A stretch of 64,000 bases of DNA from Candidatus Poribacteria bacterium (GTDB taxonomy: Bacteria; Poribacteria; WGA-4E; WGA-3G): the NCBI GenBank assembly GCA_022827185.1, contig JAJDTM010000056.1:62001-126000 (forward strand), read 5' to 3'. A program made the position numbers and the translations under genes. The notes beneath the pieces are model-generated. The model was not told the DNA's origin. It worked only from the letters and a program-made list of their open reading frames with translations, and searched no databases. Each line of letters begins with the position of its first letter. Position 1 is the first letter of the stretch. Below, in pieces: positions 8,435 to 17,083 of the stretch.

Positions 8435-8803
8435 TTGACAAAGAATCCGAATGCACCCCAAACACTAGAACAGAGGGAAATGCTCTCAGATTTAGCAATT
8501 TTCGCTGGATTAGCATACGACGCACAAACCATTCTTGACATCATATCGGAGGAAATCGTGCAAGAATCTTCTATTATCCAATACTTCACTGAGAAAGGCA
8601 TCGAACAAGGCAAAAGACAGCACGCCGTTGAAGCGATCCTCACAGTGTTGGATATCCGTTTTCAGAACGATGTCGCAGAGAAACTAAAGTCTTTTCTTGA
8701 AACCGTTGACGATTTAGAACGGCTGGATCACTTACATCGTGTTGCCGCGCAAGCATCAGACCTTAAAGAATTTACGGATGCGCTCTTGAACCTTAAAAAC
8801 TGA
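8435..8803 (+). CDS. Small protein resembling the C-terminal helical region of Rpn/DUF4351-type proteins
   Basis: 122 residues from a TTG start behind AGAAGGAA. The segment YFTEKGIEQGKRQHAVEAIL followed by LDIRFQ and a helical tail with DLERLDHLHRVAAQA is typical of the C-terminal regions of Rpn/PDDEXK-type or DUF4351 proteins. The nuclease domain itself is absent, so this is a stand-alone helical protein or a truncated relic. Spacing to the AAA ATPase gene at 8836 is 32 bases. Function unknown. Confidence 0.5.
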   Translation: MTKNPNAPQTLEQREMLSDLAIFAGLAYDAQTILDIISEEIVQESSIIQYFTEKGIEQGKRQHAVEAILTVLDIRFQNDVAEKLKSFLETVDDLERLDHLHRVAAQASDLKEFTDALLNLKN

Positions 8804-8835
8804 AGGAGCTTAATCCTGATATAAAGGCGAAACCC

Positions 8836-10011
8836 ATGTCCGAACAGAAAGCGTTTTTGGAGAAAGTTCACATCAAGAATTTTCTGAGCTTGCGGAATGT
8901 CACACTTCCGTTCAAGCCTCTGACCGTTCTTGTCGGTCCCAACGCGAGTGGAAAATCAAATATATTAGATGCGTTTCAGTTTCTTAACGAAATAATGGCG
9001 CATGAACCTGTGCCCCCGGTTGAAGAAATCCAAGATTTTCTTTGGGCGGGTGAAGCAAACCGTATTAGTTTCCAATTGCGGGCAAAAGTAGAAAACACGC
9101 TCACGCAGTACGAAGTGGATGTTAAAGCCGAGGTTGACAAACCTTTTGTTACCGAAAAATTATTGATTAACAGTCTGAAAGTCATATCAATTCAGAACGG
9201 AGTTGGCAAGGTCTGGGATGAAGATGGAAGGAATGAAACAACATACAACTCCAATAAACTCGCTTTGGGATCGGCGGGTGATTATGGAAACAAGCCTATC
9301 ACGAGCACTCTAACTGCCTTTATTAAGAAATGGGAGTTTTATGACTTTCAACCACGACGCATACGACGTGGTCTCACGCGATTTTCACCTGTTACTAAAG
9401 ACGGACATAAAGAAACTCCCAAACTTGATGATGAAGGTTTAATACTATCAATGCTACTTTCACATTGGTACGAGAGTGATAGGGAACGTTTTGACAGTGT
9501 AAGTGGATCCCTCGCCGACTCTACGAACCTAAGAATTGACCTATGTATAATTGATGGAGTTAATCAACTTTGTCTTTTAGAAGAATACAAAAAACCAATC
9601 CCTTTGGCGGGAACTTCTGATGGTACGTTGCGTCTCGTTTCATATTATACCTTACTTAATCAGAGTGAATTACCTCCGCTCATTGCGATTGAAGAACCGG
9701 AACGTAATTTGCATCCGGGTGCATTGATGGACGTTGCAAACGTCCTTGAACAGCTCGCCGAACGAACACAAGTGATTATCACGACGCATAGCTCACAACT
9801 TCTTGACACCTTCAGTTCTAAGAGTTTATCAGATTCTCTCGGTGTTTTACTCTTACGCAACCGCCCTGGACTCGGCACAGAAGTACTCAACATTGAAGAT
9901 ATCCGCGATAAGCGTGAAGCACTGGCGGGTTGGATAGCGGATTTCGGAATCGGCAGTGCCGTTTTCGACAGTGGACTGCTGCAAGACCTTATGGAGGAGC
10001 CATTATGCTAA
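8836..10011 (+). CDS. AAA_21/OLD-like family ATPase
   Basis: 391 residues. An ABC-type ATPase: N-terminal strand FLSLRNVTLPFKPLTVLVG, Walker A GPNASGKS (about residues 35-42), a signature-like AGTSDGTLRL (about 258), Walker B PPLIAIEEPERNLHPG (about 280-295) and the switch THSSQLLDTF (about 317-326). These SMC/RecF-like ATPases occur in many defence systems with a nuclease or TOPRIM partner. The next gene starts inside the last codons of this one, so the two proteins are probably made in fixed ratio. No nuclease domain is visible in this polypeptide itself. Confidence 0.85.
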   Translation: MSEQKAFLEKVHIKNFLSLRNVTLPFKPLTVLVGPNASGKSNILDAFQFLNEIMAHEPVPPVEEIQDFLWAGEANRISFQLRAKVENTLTQYEVDVKAEVDKPFVTEKLLINSLKVISIQNGVGKVWDEDGRNETTYNSNKLALGSAGDYGNKPITSTLTAFIKKWEFYDFQPRRIRRGLTRFSPVTKDGHKETPKLDDEGLILSMLLSHWYESDRERFDSVSGSLADSTNLRIDLCIIDGVNQLCLLEEYKKPIPLAGTSDGTLRLVSYYTLLNQSELPPLIAIEEPERNLHPGALMDVANVLEQLAERTQVIITTHSSQLLDTFSSKSLSDSLGVLLLRNRPGLGTEVLNIEDIRDKREALAGWIADFGIGSAVFDSGLLQDLMEEPLC

Positions 10012-10547
10012 GCGTGAGAGTTTGGAATTTGCAATCGAACTGTGACGCTAAAGCAGTCAAATTCTTGGAAAACGAATTTCTGAGATTCAGGCAGCTTGGG
10101 GATATCGCTATCCGAACAGCCGGAAGAAGTACACTTCGCAAGTGTCATAGAAAAGGCACACTTTTAGAGGGCAGTCTGAGGAAGGCGATCCAGTACTACC
10201 TCAACCAAGACGACTATATTATTTTCATCGTTGACTCCGACCAACAAGGACAATTAGCATCAAAATCACTTGTTGAGCAGATCAGACGTGTCGTCGAAGA
10301 TGGAGATTTTTCTGATAAAATCTTTTTCATGCCGGATATCCAAGACTGTGATGGCTCTATATCAACGCAGTGGCAGCGCATCGTTTCGCGTTTCCGCTCT
10401 GAAGTTGAAAGTGAGCGCAAACGGTTTCGGGAGGAGTGGGATAAAACCCTCGCACACTTTCACGATGTGTTTGCTGATACACCAGAGGAGGAAGTGATAC
10501 GCGATTTTGAGGAAGCACTTGCAGAGGTGAGGCGTGAACGAGCCTGA
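10005..10547 (+). CDS. Partner protein of the AAA ATPase, possible TOPRIM/RloB-like
   Basis: 180 residues. The ATG at 10005 is preferred because GGAGG lies at 9994-9998 and it overlaps the ATPase stop by a few bases; the longer frame from 9930 would overlap 80 bases of coding sequence. An early acidic segment (KFLENEFL), the strand YIIFIVDSDQQGQ and the later FFMPDIQDCDGS have the layout of metal-binding acidic loops in TOPRIM-type partners of AAA_21 ATPases (DUF4276/RloB/DUF4435 groups), but no signature is exact. The C-terminus is a charged helix. Paired-gene architecture is firm; the enzymatic role is inference. Confidence 0.6.
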   Translation: MLSVRVWNLQSNCDAKAVKFLENEFLRFRQLGDIAIRTAGRSTLRKCHRKGTLLEGSLRKAIQYYLNQDDYIIFIVDSDQQGQLASKSLVEQIRRVVEDGDFSDKIFFMPDIQDCDGSISTQWQRIVSRFRSEVESERKRFREEWDKTLAHFHDVFADTPEEEVIRDFEEALAEVRRERA

Positions 10548-11010
10548 AAACCGGGCAACATTTGATACTAATATCTTTGTGCGTACAGTAATTCGGAAAG
10601 ATAATCTTCCTAATCATTTACTCTCACTTTGGCGTGACGGACGATTTGCCCTTGTCTTATCACAGTCTATTATTGATGAAGTGGAAAGCGTTTTATCACG
10701 CCGCTCGCTACGTCTAAAATATCGGTATACGCTGACTGAAGTTACGGATTTAATCAATCTTCTGCACCAAGCAAGCATTGTTGAAGTTAACACCTCTTTC
10801 GAGTTATGTCGGGATCCCAAGGATGACATGCTCATTGATTGTGCTGTTTCAGGACGCGTTCAATTTTTGGTGTCGTATGATAAAGATCTCATAGATGATG
10901 CCGAACTCAAACAAGCCTTGTTTGAATTTGGTGTTGAGGTCTTTGAACCACTGGATTTCTTAGAAAAAATCCGAGAGGTAGGAGTTAACGTACCTGATTC
11001 TGGTCAGTAG
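10534..11010 (+). CDS. PIN-domain ribonuclease-like protein (COG1569 type)
   Basis: 158 residues from a GTG that overlaps the previous gene by 14 bases. The PIN fold is visible: ATFDTNIFVRTV (first catalytic Asp), ALVLSQSIIDEVESVL (Glu), ELCRDPKDDMLIDCAV (two acidic residues) and FLVSYDKDLIDD (last Asp). The four acidic positions expected for Mg-dependent RNase activity are kept. COG1569 proteins are usually annotated as putative toxins; no antitoxin gene is adjacent. It ends six bases before hsdR. Confidence 0.85.
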   Translation: MNEPENRATFDTNIFVRTVIRKDNLPNHLLSLWRDGRFALVLSQSIIDEVESVLSRRSLRLKYRYTLTEVTDLINLLHQASIVEVNTSFELCRDPKDDMLIDCAVSGRVQFLVSYDKDLIDDAELKQALFEFGVEVFEPLDFLEKIREVGVNVPDSGQ

Positions 11011-11016
11011 ATAGCC

Positions 11017-14000
11017 ATGCAGAATCCATACAGCGAAGACCAACTCATAGAACAACCTGCCATCAACCTACTTAAAGAAATTGGATGGGAGACGCTAAAC
11101 TGCCACAGCGAATTTGAACAGACGGAAGAGAGTCCACTCGGTCGGAAAACTAAATCTGAAGTCGTCCTAACTGCCCGACTGAAACCCGCGCTAAAACGCT
11201 TCAACCCTACTGCAACCAGTGATGCGATTGCCAAGGCAATTGAGGAACTCACCCACTCCCGCGCAGTCATGAGCCCTATTGAAGCCAATCGCGAGATTTA
11301 TACCCTCCTGAAAGACGGTGTGAAGGTCACTCTCAGCGACCCTGACAGCGAAGACGAGACCGTTGAAGTGCTGCGAGTCATCGACTGGGAACACCCAGAG
11401 CACAACGATTTCTTCGCCGCATCCCAATTCTGGATTACCGGTGAGATGTATACAAAACGTCCAGATATAGTCTGTTTCGTTAACGGAATCCCTTTAGTCC
11501 TGATGGAGTTTAAGCGGATTGATGTCCATCTCCACGCTGCCTATAACGACAACCTCCGAGACTACAAAGACACCATCCCACACCTGTTTTGGTATAACGC
11601 CTTTATTCTACTCTCTAACGGCACGGAAAGTAAAGTCGGGAGCCTCACTGCCGATTGGGAACACTTCGCCGAATGGAAACGTATTCACAGCGAAAACGAA
11701 ACCCCTCAAACCGCCTTAGAGACAATCCTGCGCGCACTTTGCACACCCGAAAGATTGCTCGACATCGTTGAAAACTTTATTCTGTTTATGGAGGCACAAG
11801 GCGGGTTAATCAAAATCCTTGCCAAGAACCATCAATACCTCGGTGTCAACAACACGATTGAATCCCTAAAGCAGATTGAAGATAATCACGGCAAACTCGG
11901 TGTCTTTTGGCATACACAGGGCAGCGGGAAAAGCATCTCAATGCTCTTTTTTGCCCAGAAAGTCCATAGAAAAGTGCTTGGAAACTGGACCTTTGTTGTC
12001 GTAACCGATCGCAAGGAATTGGATAACCAAACCTACAAGACCTTCGCCAGTACAAGTGGTGTGCTGACACAGCAAGAGGTGCATGCAGAAGATATAAAAC
12101 ATCTTCGCCGACTCCTCAGTGAAGACCATCGTTATATCTTCACGCTTATCCACAAGTTCCAGACGCAAGGTAGCGAGCAGCATCCTGTGCTCTCAGAACG
12201 GTCAGACATCGTCGTTATCACCGATGAAGCACATCGCAGTCAATACGATACACTCGCCTTGAACATGCGTACCGCGCTCCCCAATGCCGCATTCATTGCA
12301 TTTACGGGTACACCGCTCATGGCTGGTGAAGAAAAAACAAAAGTGGTCTTCGGGGATTATGTCAGTATTTATGACTTCAACCAATCTATTGTGGATCGCG
12401 CGACCGTGCCACTCTACTATGAGAACCGCGTACCTACGTTACAACTGATAAACGAAGACTTCAATGAAGACATCGAACAGATCCTTGAGGATGCCGAACT
12501 CGATGAGGCGCAAGAGGCGAAGCTTGAACACGAATTCGCCAGAGAGTATCATCTCATCACACGAGATGACCGGTTAGAGACTATCGCTAAAGATATCGTC
12601 TCCCACTTTATAGGTAGAGGCTATCAAGGGAAAGCCATGGTTATCTCAATCGACAAAGCGACTGCTGTTAAAATGTTCGACAAAGTGCAGAAATATTGGG
12701 AGCAGTACATTGAACAACTGAAATCCGAGTTAACCACACAATTCCGCAGTGAACGGATCTTCACGAAGCAGAGAATTCAGTACATGGAAGAGACCGATAG
12801 GGCAGTCGTCGTTTCCCCAGGACAAAACGAAATCGATGAACTCAGGCAAAAAGGCGTGGACATCACACAGCACCGCGCCCGTATGAACACAGAGGATTTA
12901 GACACCAAATTCAAAGACCCCGATGACCCCTTCCGAATTGTTTTCGTCTGTGCGATGTGGATCACCGGTTTCGATGTCCCTTCCTGTTCCACGATCTACC
13001 TCGACAAACCGCAGCGAAATCACACTTTGATGCAGACCATTGCCAGAGCGAATCGCGTCTTTGGTGATAAAAATAACGGCTTAATTGTTGACTATATTGG
13101 CGTTTTCCGCGATCTTGAAAAAGCGTTGGCGATTTATGCTACGGGTGCGGATCTGGAAGGAAACCAGAAACCGATTGCTGATAAGTCGGAACTGATTGAA
13201 AAACTCCGAGCGGCGATCGCCGAAATCACCGAGTTCTGCCGAGGTCTCGGTGTTAACTTAGATACAGCCCAAACGGACGACGCATTCCAAAACATCGCCC
13301 AAATCAATGACGCAATGGAACGTATCCTGATTAACGATGAAACCAAAAAGGGATACCTACAACTCGCAACAAGCGTCACCAAACTATACAAAGCGATTCT
13401 ACCTGATCCTGATGCGCATGCATTTACCAAAATCTGTCAACTTATCCATATCATCGCACAAAAAATCAGAAATTTGACACCACCTACTGACATCTCCGGT
13501 GTCATGACAGACGTTGAGGCGGTGCTGGATCGGTCAATCGCACCTGATGGCTATCGTATTCAGATACCAGCTGAGGGATACGATACGGAGCAGATAGATC
13601 TAAGTCAGATTGATTTTGAGCAGTTAAGCGAGCGATTCAATACACAGCACAAACGCGTCGAAGCCGAGAAACTTAGAGGGGCAATCAATAACAAACTCAC
13701 CGCAATGATTCGTCTCAACAGAAACCGTATGGATTATCAGGAGAAATTTGAGGAGATGATCGCAGAATACAATGCGGGTACGATTGGGGTTGCGGATTAT
13801 TTTCAGAGACTTTTTGATTTCGTTAATGATCTCAACGAAGAAGACCAACGCGCCAGTACTGAGGATCTCTCTGAAGAAGAATTAGCGGTGTTTGACCTTC
13901 TAACACAACGCGAACCTGACTTAACTGCTCCAGAACGGGATGAAGTGAAAGATGCTGTGAGGGAAATGCTTGAGACACTCAAACGAGAAAAATTGGGCTT

Positions 14001-14181
14001 GGATTGGCGGAAACATGCACAAGCACGCGCACAAGTCAGGCTTGCTGTTGAAAATATACTTGATGATGAACTGCCCCAACCTTACACACCGGAACTGTTC
14101 AATCAGAAATCCGAGGCGGTCTATCAGCACATCTACGATTCTTACTACGGTGAGGGAAAAAGTGTTTATAGCGAAAATTAA
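11017..14181 (+). CDS. hsdR: Type I restriction endonuclease subunit R
   Basis: 1054 residues, normal for HsdR. An N-terminal PD-(D/E)xK nuclease shows RPDIV (Asp150) and VLMEFKR (Glu164, Lys166). The SF2 translocase has Walker A HTQGSGKS (299-306), a DEAH box ITDEAHRSQYD (about 405) and TGTPL. A long C-terminal helical domain follows that docks to M and S. It translocates and cuts unmodified DNA together with the hsdM and hsdS products at 918 and 3654. The island genes between S and R are all on the same strand with short gaps or overlaps, so one long transcript is plausible. It is followed by a hairpin at 14186. Confidence 0.95.
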   Translation: MQNPYSEDQLIEQPAINLLKEIGWETLNCHSEFEQTEESPLGRKTKSEVVLTARLKPALKRFNPTATSDAIAKAIEELTHSRAVMSPIEANREIYTLLKDGVKVTLSDPDSEDETVEVLRVIDWEHPEHNDFFAASQFWITGEMYTKRPDIVCFVNGIPLVLMEFKRIDVHLHAAYNDNLRDYKDTIPHLFWYNAFILLSNGTESKVGSLTADWEHFAEWKRIHSENETPQTALETILRALCTPERLLDIVENFILFMEAQGGLIKILAKNHQYLGVNNTIESLKQIEDNHGKLGVFWHTQGSGKSISMLFFAQKVHRKVLGNWTFVVVTDRKELDNQTYKTFASTSGVLTQQEVHAEDIKHLRRLLSEDHRYIFTLIHKFQTQGSEQHPVLSERSDIVVITDEAHRSQYDTLALNMRTALPNAAFIAFTGTPLMAGEEKTKVVFGDYVSIYDFNQSIVDRATVPLYYENRVPTLQLINEDFNEDIEQILEDAELDEAQEAKLEHEFAREYHLITRDDRLETIAKDIVSHFIGRGYQGKAMVISIDKATAVKMFDKVQKYWEQYIEQLKSELTTQFRSERIFTKQRIQYMEETDRAVVVSPGQNEIDELRQKGVDITQHRARMNTEDLDTKFKDPDDPFRIVFVCAMWITGFDVPSCSTIYLDKPQRNHTLMQTIARANRVFGDKNNGLIVDYIGVFRDLEKALAIYATGADLEGNQKPIADKSELIEKLRAAIAEITEFCRGLGVNLDTAQTDDAFQNIAQINDAMERILINDETKKGYLQLATSVTKLYKAILPDPDAHAFTKICQLIHIIAQKIRNLTPPTDISGVMTDVEAVLDRSIAPDGYRIQIPAEGYDTEQIDLSQIDFEQLSERFNTQHKRVEAEKLRGAINNKLTAMIRLNRNRMDYQEKFEEMIAEYNAGTIGVADYFQRLFDFVNDLNEEDQRASTEDLSEEELAVFDLLTQREPDLTAPERDEVKDAVREMLETLKREKLGLDWRKHAQARAQVRLAVENILDDELPQPYTPELFNQKSEAVYQHIYDSYYGEGKSVYSEN

Positions 14182-14185
14182 GTAA

Positions 14186-14206
14186 GGCGCGGTTTGAAAC
14201 CGCACC
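14186..14206. terminator. Palindrome between convergent hsdR and pfkA
   Basis: GGCGCGGTTT/GAAACCGCACC, a nine-base-pair stem with one wobble, placed between two convergent stops and followed on the plus strand by TATATATTTT. It probably ends hsdR transcription. The same core recurs at 35261 and, in a GGCGGGG form, at 55287 and 60202. Confidence 0.55.
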
Positions 14207-14231
14207 TATATATTTTCAAACACTCCGATTA

Positions 14232-15434
14232 TTATCCAATCTCGCCAATCTCAATCAAACGATCATCCAGAGACCAATCCGGACGTGGCAAGTCGCCGAA
14301 AAGTGGACGGAAATATCCGACACCGGCGGGCGATATCTGATACCGTTCCGTATCGTAAAATCGTAAGTCCAGACTTCTCCGAATCACGTGTCCAGTGCTG
14401 TCACGTTTGAGTACCTGTTCTAACGGAAGCAGCGTCGGCTCTATACCGGTATCCGTCCGGGTAATCGTTGCGACACCGTTGAACATCCCTTCTGAGAGTG
14501 CCTGCACCGCAAGCGCGCCTGCTTTCATAGCAACATCTCTATCTAAGGGGATCGGACTTCCGCATCTCTGAAGATACCCAAGTATCAAGGCACGGAAGGC
14601 TGACTCTGAAATATCTGTGAGCCGTTTCTTCATCGCTTCAACGATAATCTCTGAACATCCGCCCGGTTTCGTATGTCCGAAAGCGTCGAGTTCTGCCTCG
14701 GAACTAATCATCAGTTCTCCAGCGTCATTCCGGATGCCTTCCGACACGACAACAATAACGTTGCCTTGTTCAGCGTGTTTCTCGCGAATCGCTTCCGCCA
14801 GTTTATCCGGTTGGTACGGCACCTCCGGCACAACGATAAGATCCGCTTGTCCATAGGCAGCAGATAAGGTCAACCAACCCGCATCTCTTCCCATCGCCTC
14901 CACAATGATGACCCGATCGTGTGAATATGTTGTCGTTCGTAGGTCTCGGACGGCATTGATAATGCTATTTGCAGATGAGGGGAAACCCGGGCAGAAATAG
15001 TTCACCATCTTAGAGTAGTCAACAGCGTCTCCCTCTGGCGGATTGACACCTACATCGTTATCAATTGTCTTTGTAACGAAAGTGGTTGTAAATTGCTCCG
15101 ATAGCGCGGTGCCAACCGTTAAAGTGTCATCACCACCTATCGGAATCAGACCACTAATATCCAGTTTTTTAAGATTATCTACCGCCTCATCTAACTTATT
15201 ATCTTTAATCAGGTTCGTGCGTGAACTTTTTAAGAGTGTTCCTCCTCGGTTTTCGTCAATCAGGTCGGGTGTCAGCGTAAAGTAGCGTCCACCTTTCAGG
15301 ACACCGCGCCAACCTTCCATAAATCCTACCAGTTCAAAACCGAGTTCCTCGGCTTTCAGCGCAATGCCTTTAAGGGTCGCATTGAGCGCACTCGTATCGC
15401 CACCCCCAGTTAAAACACCGATCTTTTTGGGCAT
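14232..15434 (-). CDS. pfkA: 6-phosphofructokinase, pyrophosphate-type signature
   Basis: 400 residues. Phosphorylates fructose 6-phosphate. The N-terminal LTGGGDTSALNA loop, GGDD (100-103), TKTIDND (121-127) and MGRDAGWL (181-188) are all present. In this family GGDG with GTIDND goes with ATP, while GGDD with KTIDND goes with pyrophosphate as phosphoryl donor; both diagnostic positions here are the pyrophosphate type, so the reaction is likely reversible and serves glycolysis and gluconeogenesis. GGAGCT sits upstream of the ATG. It follows the ThDP enzyme gene by 35 bases on the same strand. Confidence 0.9.
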   Translation of the reverse strand: MPKKIGVLTGGGDTSALNATLKGIALKAEELGFELVGFMEGWRGVLKGGRYFTLTPDLIDENRGGTLLKSSRTNLIKDNKLDEAVDNLKKLDISGLIPIGGDDTLTVGTALSEQFTTTFVTKTIDNDVGVNPPEGDAVDYSKMVNYFCPGFPSSANSIINAVRDLRTTTYSHDRVIIVEAMGRDAGWLTLSAAYGQADLIVVPEVPYQPDKLAEAIREKHAEQGNVIVVVSEGIRNDAGELMISSEAELDAFGHTKPGGCSEIIVEAMKKRLTDISESAFRALILGYLQRCGSPIPLDRDVAMKAGALAVQALSEGMFNGVATITRTDTGIEPTLLPLEQVLKRDSTGHVIRRSLDLRFYDTERYQISPAGVGYFRPLFGDLPRPDWSLDDRLIEIGEIG

Positions 15435-15469
15435 GTTCAGCTCCTTTAATTATTTTTATATGATAATAA

Positions 15470-17029
15470 TTACTTAACGACTTCGAGTAAAACCGGCTTA
15501 TCCAAGGTAAGTGCCTTTTCAAACATCGGCTTAAAATCGTTTGGATCTTCAACCCGTAATCCGACTGCCCCAAACGACTCAGCAAATTGCACGAAATCTG
15601 GGTTCACCAACTCAACACCGATCCGTTTACCGAACCGACGCAGCTGCCCACGCTCGATTGAGGTATACTGATTATCATTCATCACGAGCGTCACAATGGG
15701 CAGGTTATACATCACCGCGGTTGCGAAATCCGGACATGTCATTAAAAACCCGCCATCACCGCTCAGCGCGACGACTTTCCGTTCCGGGTAAGCCACCTGC
15801 GCACCGATAGCACCCGTTAATCCGATCCCCATTGCTACAGATACACCGGAGAAGATGTAACTTCCCGGATGATAACACGGAAAATGTGCCAGCGCACCGT
15901 AGCCTGTGATGTTAACGTCAACCGACAAGATCGCATCACGCGGCATCACATCACGCATCTCCTTGAGGATTTGCGGGTGCTCAATTTCAGTAAATCGTCG
16001 GCGTAATTCGCGTAGACCTTCACCCCAACCACCTGTCCCTTTCTCGTCATGCAGCGCGGCATTCAACTGGCGTAACACCAATTTCGGATTCGCACCGATG
16101 CCAACAGTCGCAGGATATTCCTTGTGAATCTCGTCGGGATCCGCTTCAATATGCAACAGCGGTTGTGGAATCTTGAGGCTCCAGCTGCCAGTATCACGAT
16201 AGTTAAATCGGGTACCGACGGCAACGATGAGGTCAGATGCCTCCATCGCTGCTTGGGCAACGCCATCTCGGAAGATACCGATGGAATACGGTGAGTCTTC
16301 CGGCACCGAGCCTTTTCCAAAACCTGTCATCACGATCGGCGCGTCCAGCAGCTCCGCGAACGCAAGGATCTCCGCAGTTGCACGCGTATGATTGATACCG
16401 CCACCTGCGATAATCAGCGGACGTTCTGCTTGACTGAGGAGTGCTATCGCAGCATCTACATCTTCTGGACTTGCGGTCGTCTGAATACCGTTATTGTATG
16501 GCGGGATTGGCAAGTCGGCTTCGGCATCCAGCGCATCTTTCGCCAATTCAATCAGCACAGGACCCGGTCTCCCTGAACGCAGCGCACTGAAACTCCGGTT
16601 GACAGCACCCGGAATCTGGTCTACCCGATGCACAATTTCCAAATGCTTCGTCATCGGTGTGAAAGCCGCTCTCTGATCCAACCCGTGAAAACTTTTCTTT
16701 GGATCCCGTGATGCCAAGTAAGACGGATTTTGTCCGGTAATCCAAAGCACCGGTGACGAAGCAGTATTCGCCTCACCAATGCCGACAGAGGCATTATTTG
16801 ATCCAGGCCCCGGCACAGTCATACAGACACCGACATCGCCGGTAGCACGTGCATAGCCGTCTGCCATAAATGCCGTACCGCCTTCATGTCGTGTGACATA
16901 GTGCTGGATATTGTCTTGGTTATTATAGAGTGCTTCGTAAACGGTATCTAAATGATTCCCCGGTAAACCGAAGATGTCTTTAACGCCTTGGACTTTCAAA
17001 CATTCAACAAAAATATCGCCGCCTGTCAT
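15470..17029 (-). CDS. Thiamine diphosphate-dependent enzyme (acetolactate synthase-like)
   Basis: 519 residues with the three-domain POX/AHAS architecture: N-terminal Pyr domain with the catalytic Glu49 in RHEGGTAFMADGYARATG, a central Rossmann-like domain (ADLIVAVGTRFNYR region), and a C-terminal PP domain with GDGGFLM and NDNQYTS that binds Mg and ThDP. Members decarboxylate 2-oxo acids and join or oxidise the product; acetolactate synthase, oxalyl-CoA decarboxylase-like and benzoylformate-type members all look like this. No small regulatory AHAS subunit is adjacent, so a biosynthetic role in branched-chain amino acids is not supported. GGAGCC precedes the ATG. Confidence 0.85.
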   Translation of the reverse strand: MTGGDIFVECLKVQGVKDIFGLPGNHLDTVYEALYNNQDNIQHYVTRHEGGTAFMADGYARATGDVGVCMTVPGPGSNNASVGIGEANTASSPVLWITGQNPSYLASRDPKKSFHGLDQRAAFTPMTKHLEIVHRVDQIPGAVNRSFSALRSGRPGPVLIELAKDALDAEADLPIPPYNNGIQTTASPEDVDAAIALLSQAERPLIIAGGGINHTRATAEILAFAELLDAPIVMTGFGKGSVPEDSPYSIGIFRDGVAQAAMEASDLIVAVGTRFNYRDTGSWSLKIPQPLLHIEADPDEIHKEYPATVGIGANPKLVLRQLNAALHDEKGTGGWGEGLRELRRRFTEIEHPQILKEMRDVMPRDAILSVDVNITGYGALAHFPCYHPGSYIFSGVSVAMGIGLTGAIGAQVAYPERKVVALSGDGGFLMTCPDFATAVMYNLPIVTLVMNDNQYTSIERGQLRRFGKRIGVELVNPDFVQFAESFGAVGLRVEDPNDFKPMFEKALTLDKPVLLEVVK

Positions 17030-17083
17030 AGTGGCTCCTTTCTAATTAACAGTGGTACTCAGTGCCTTGTCTCGACCCTTGAT

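Noticed and set aside
15470..17029. Annotation of the ThDP enzyme as biosynthetic acetolactate synthase
   Set aside because: No small subunit and no branched-chain amino acid genes adjacent; kept as a general ThDP enzyme.
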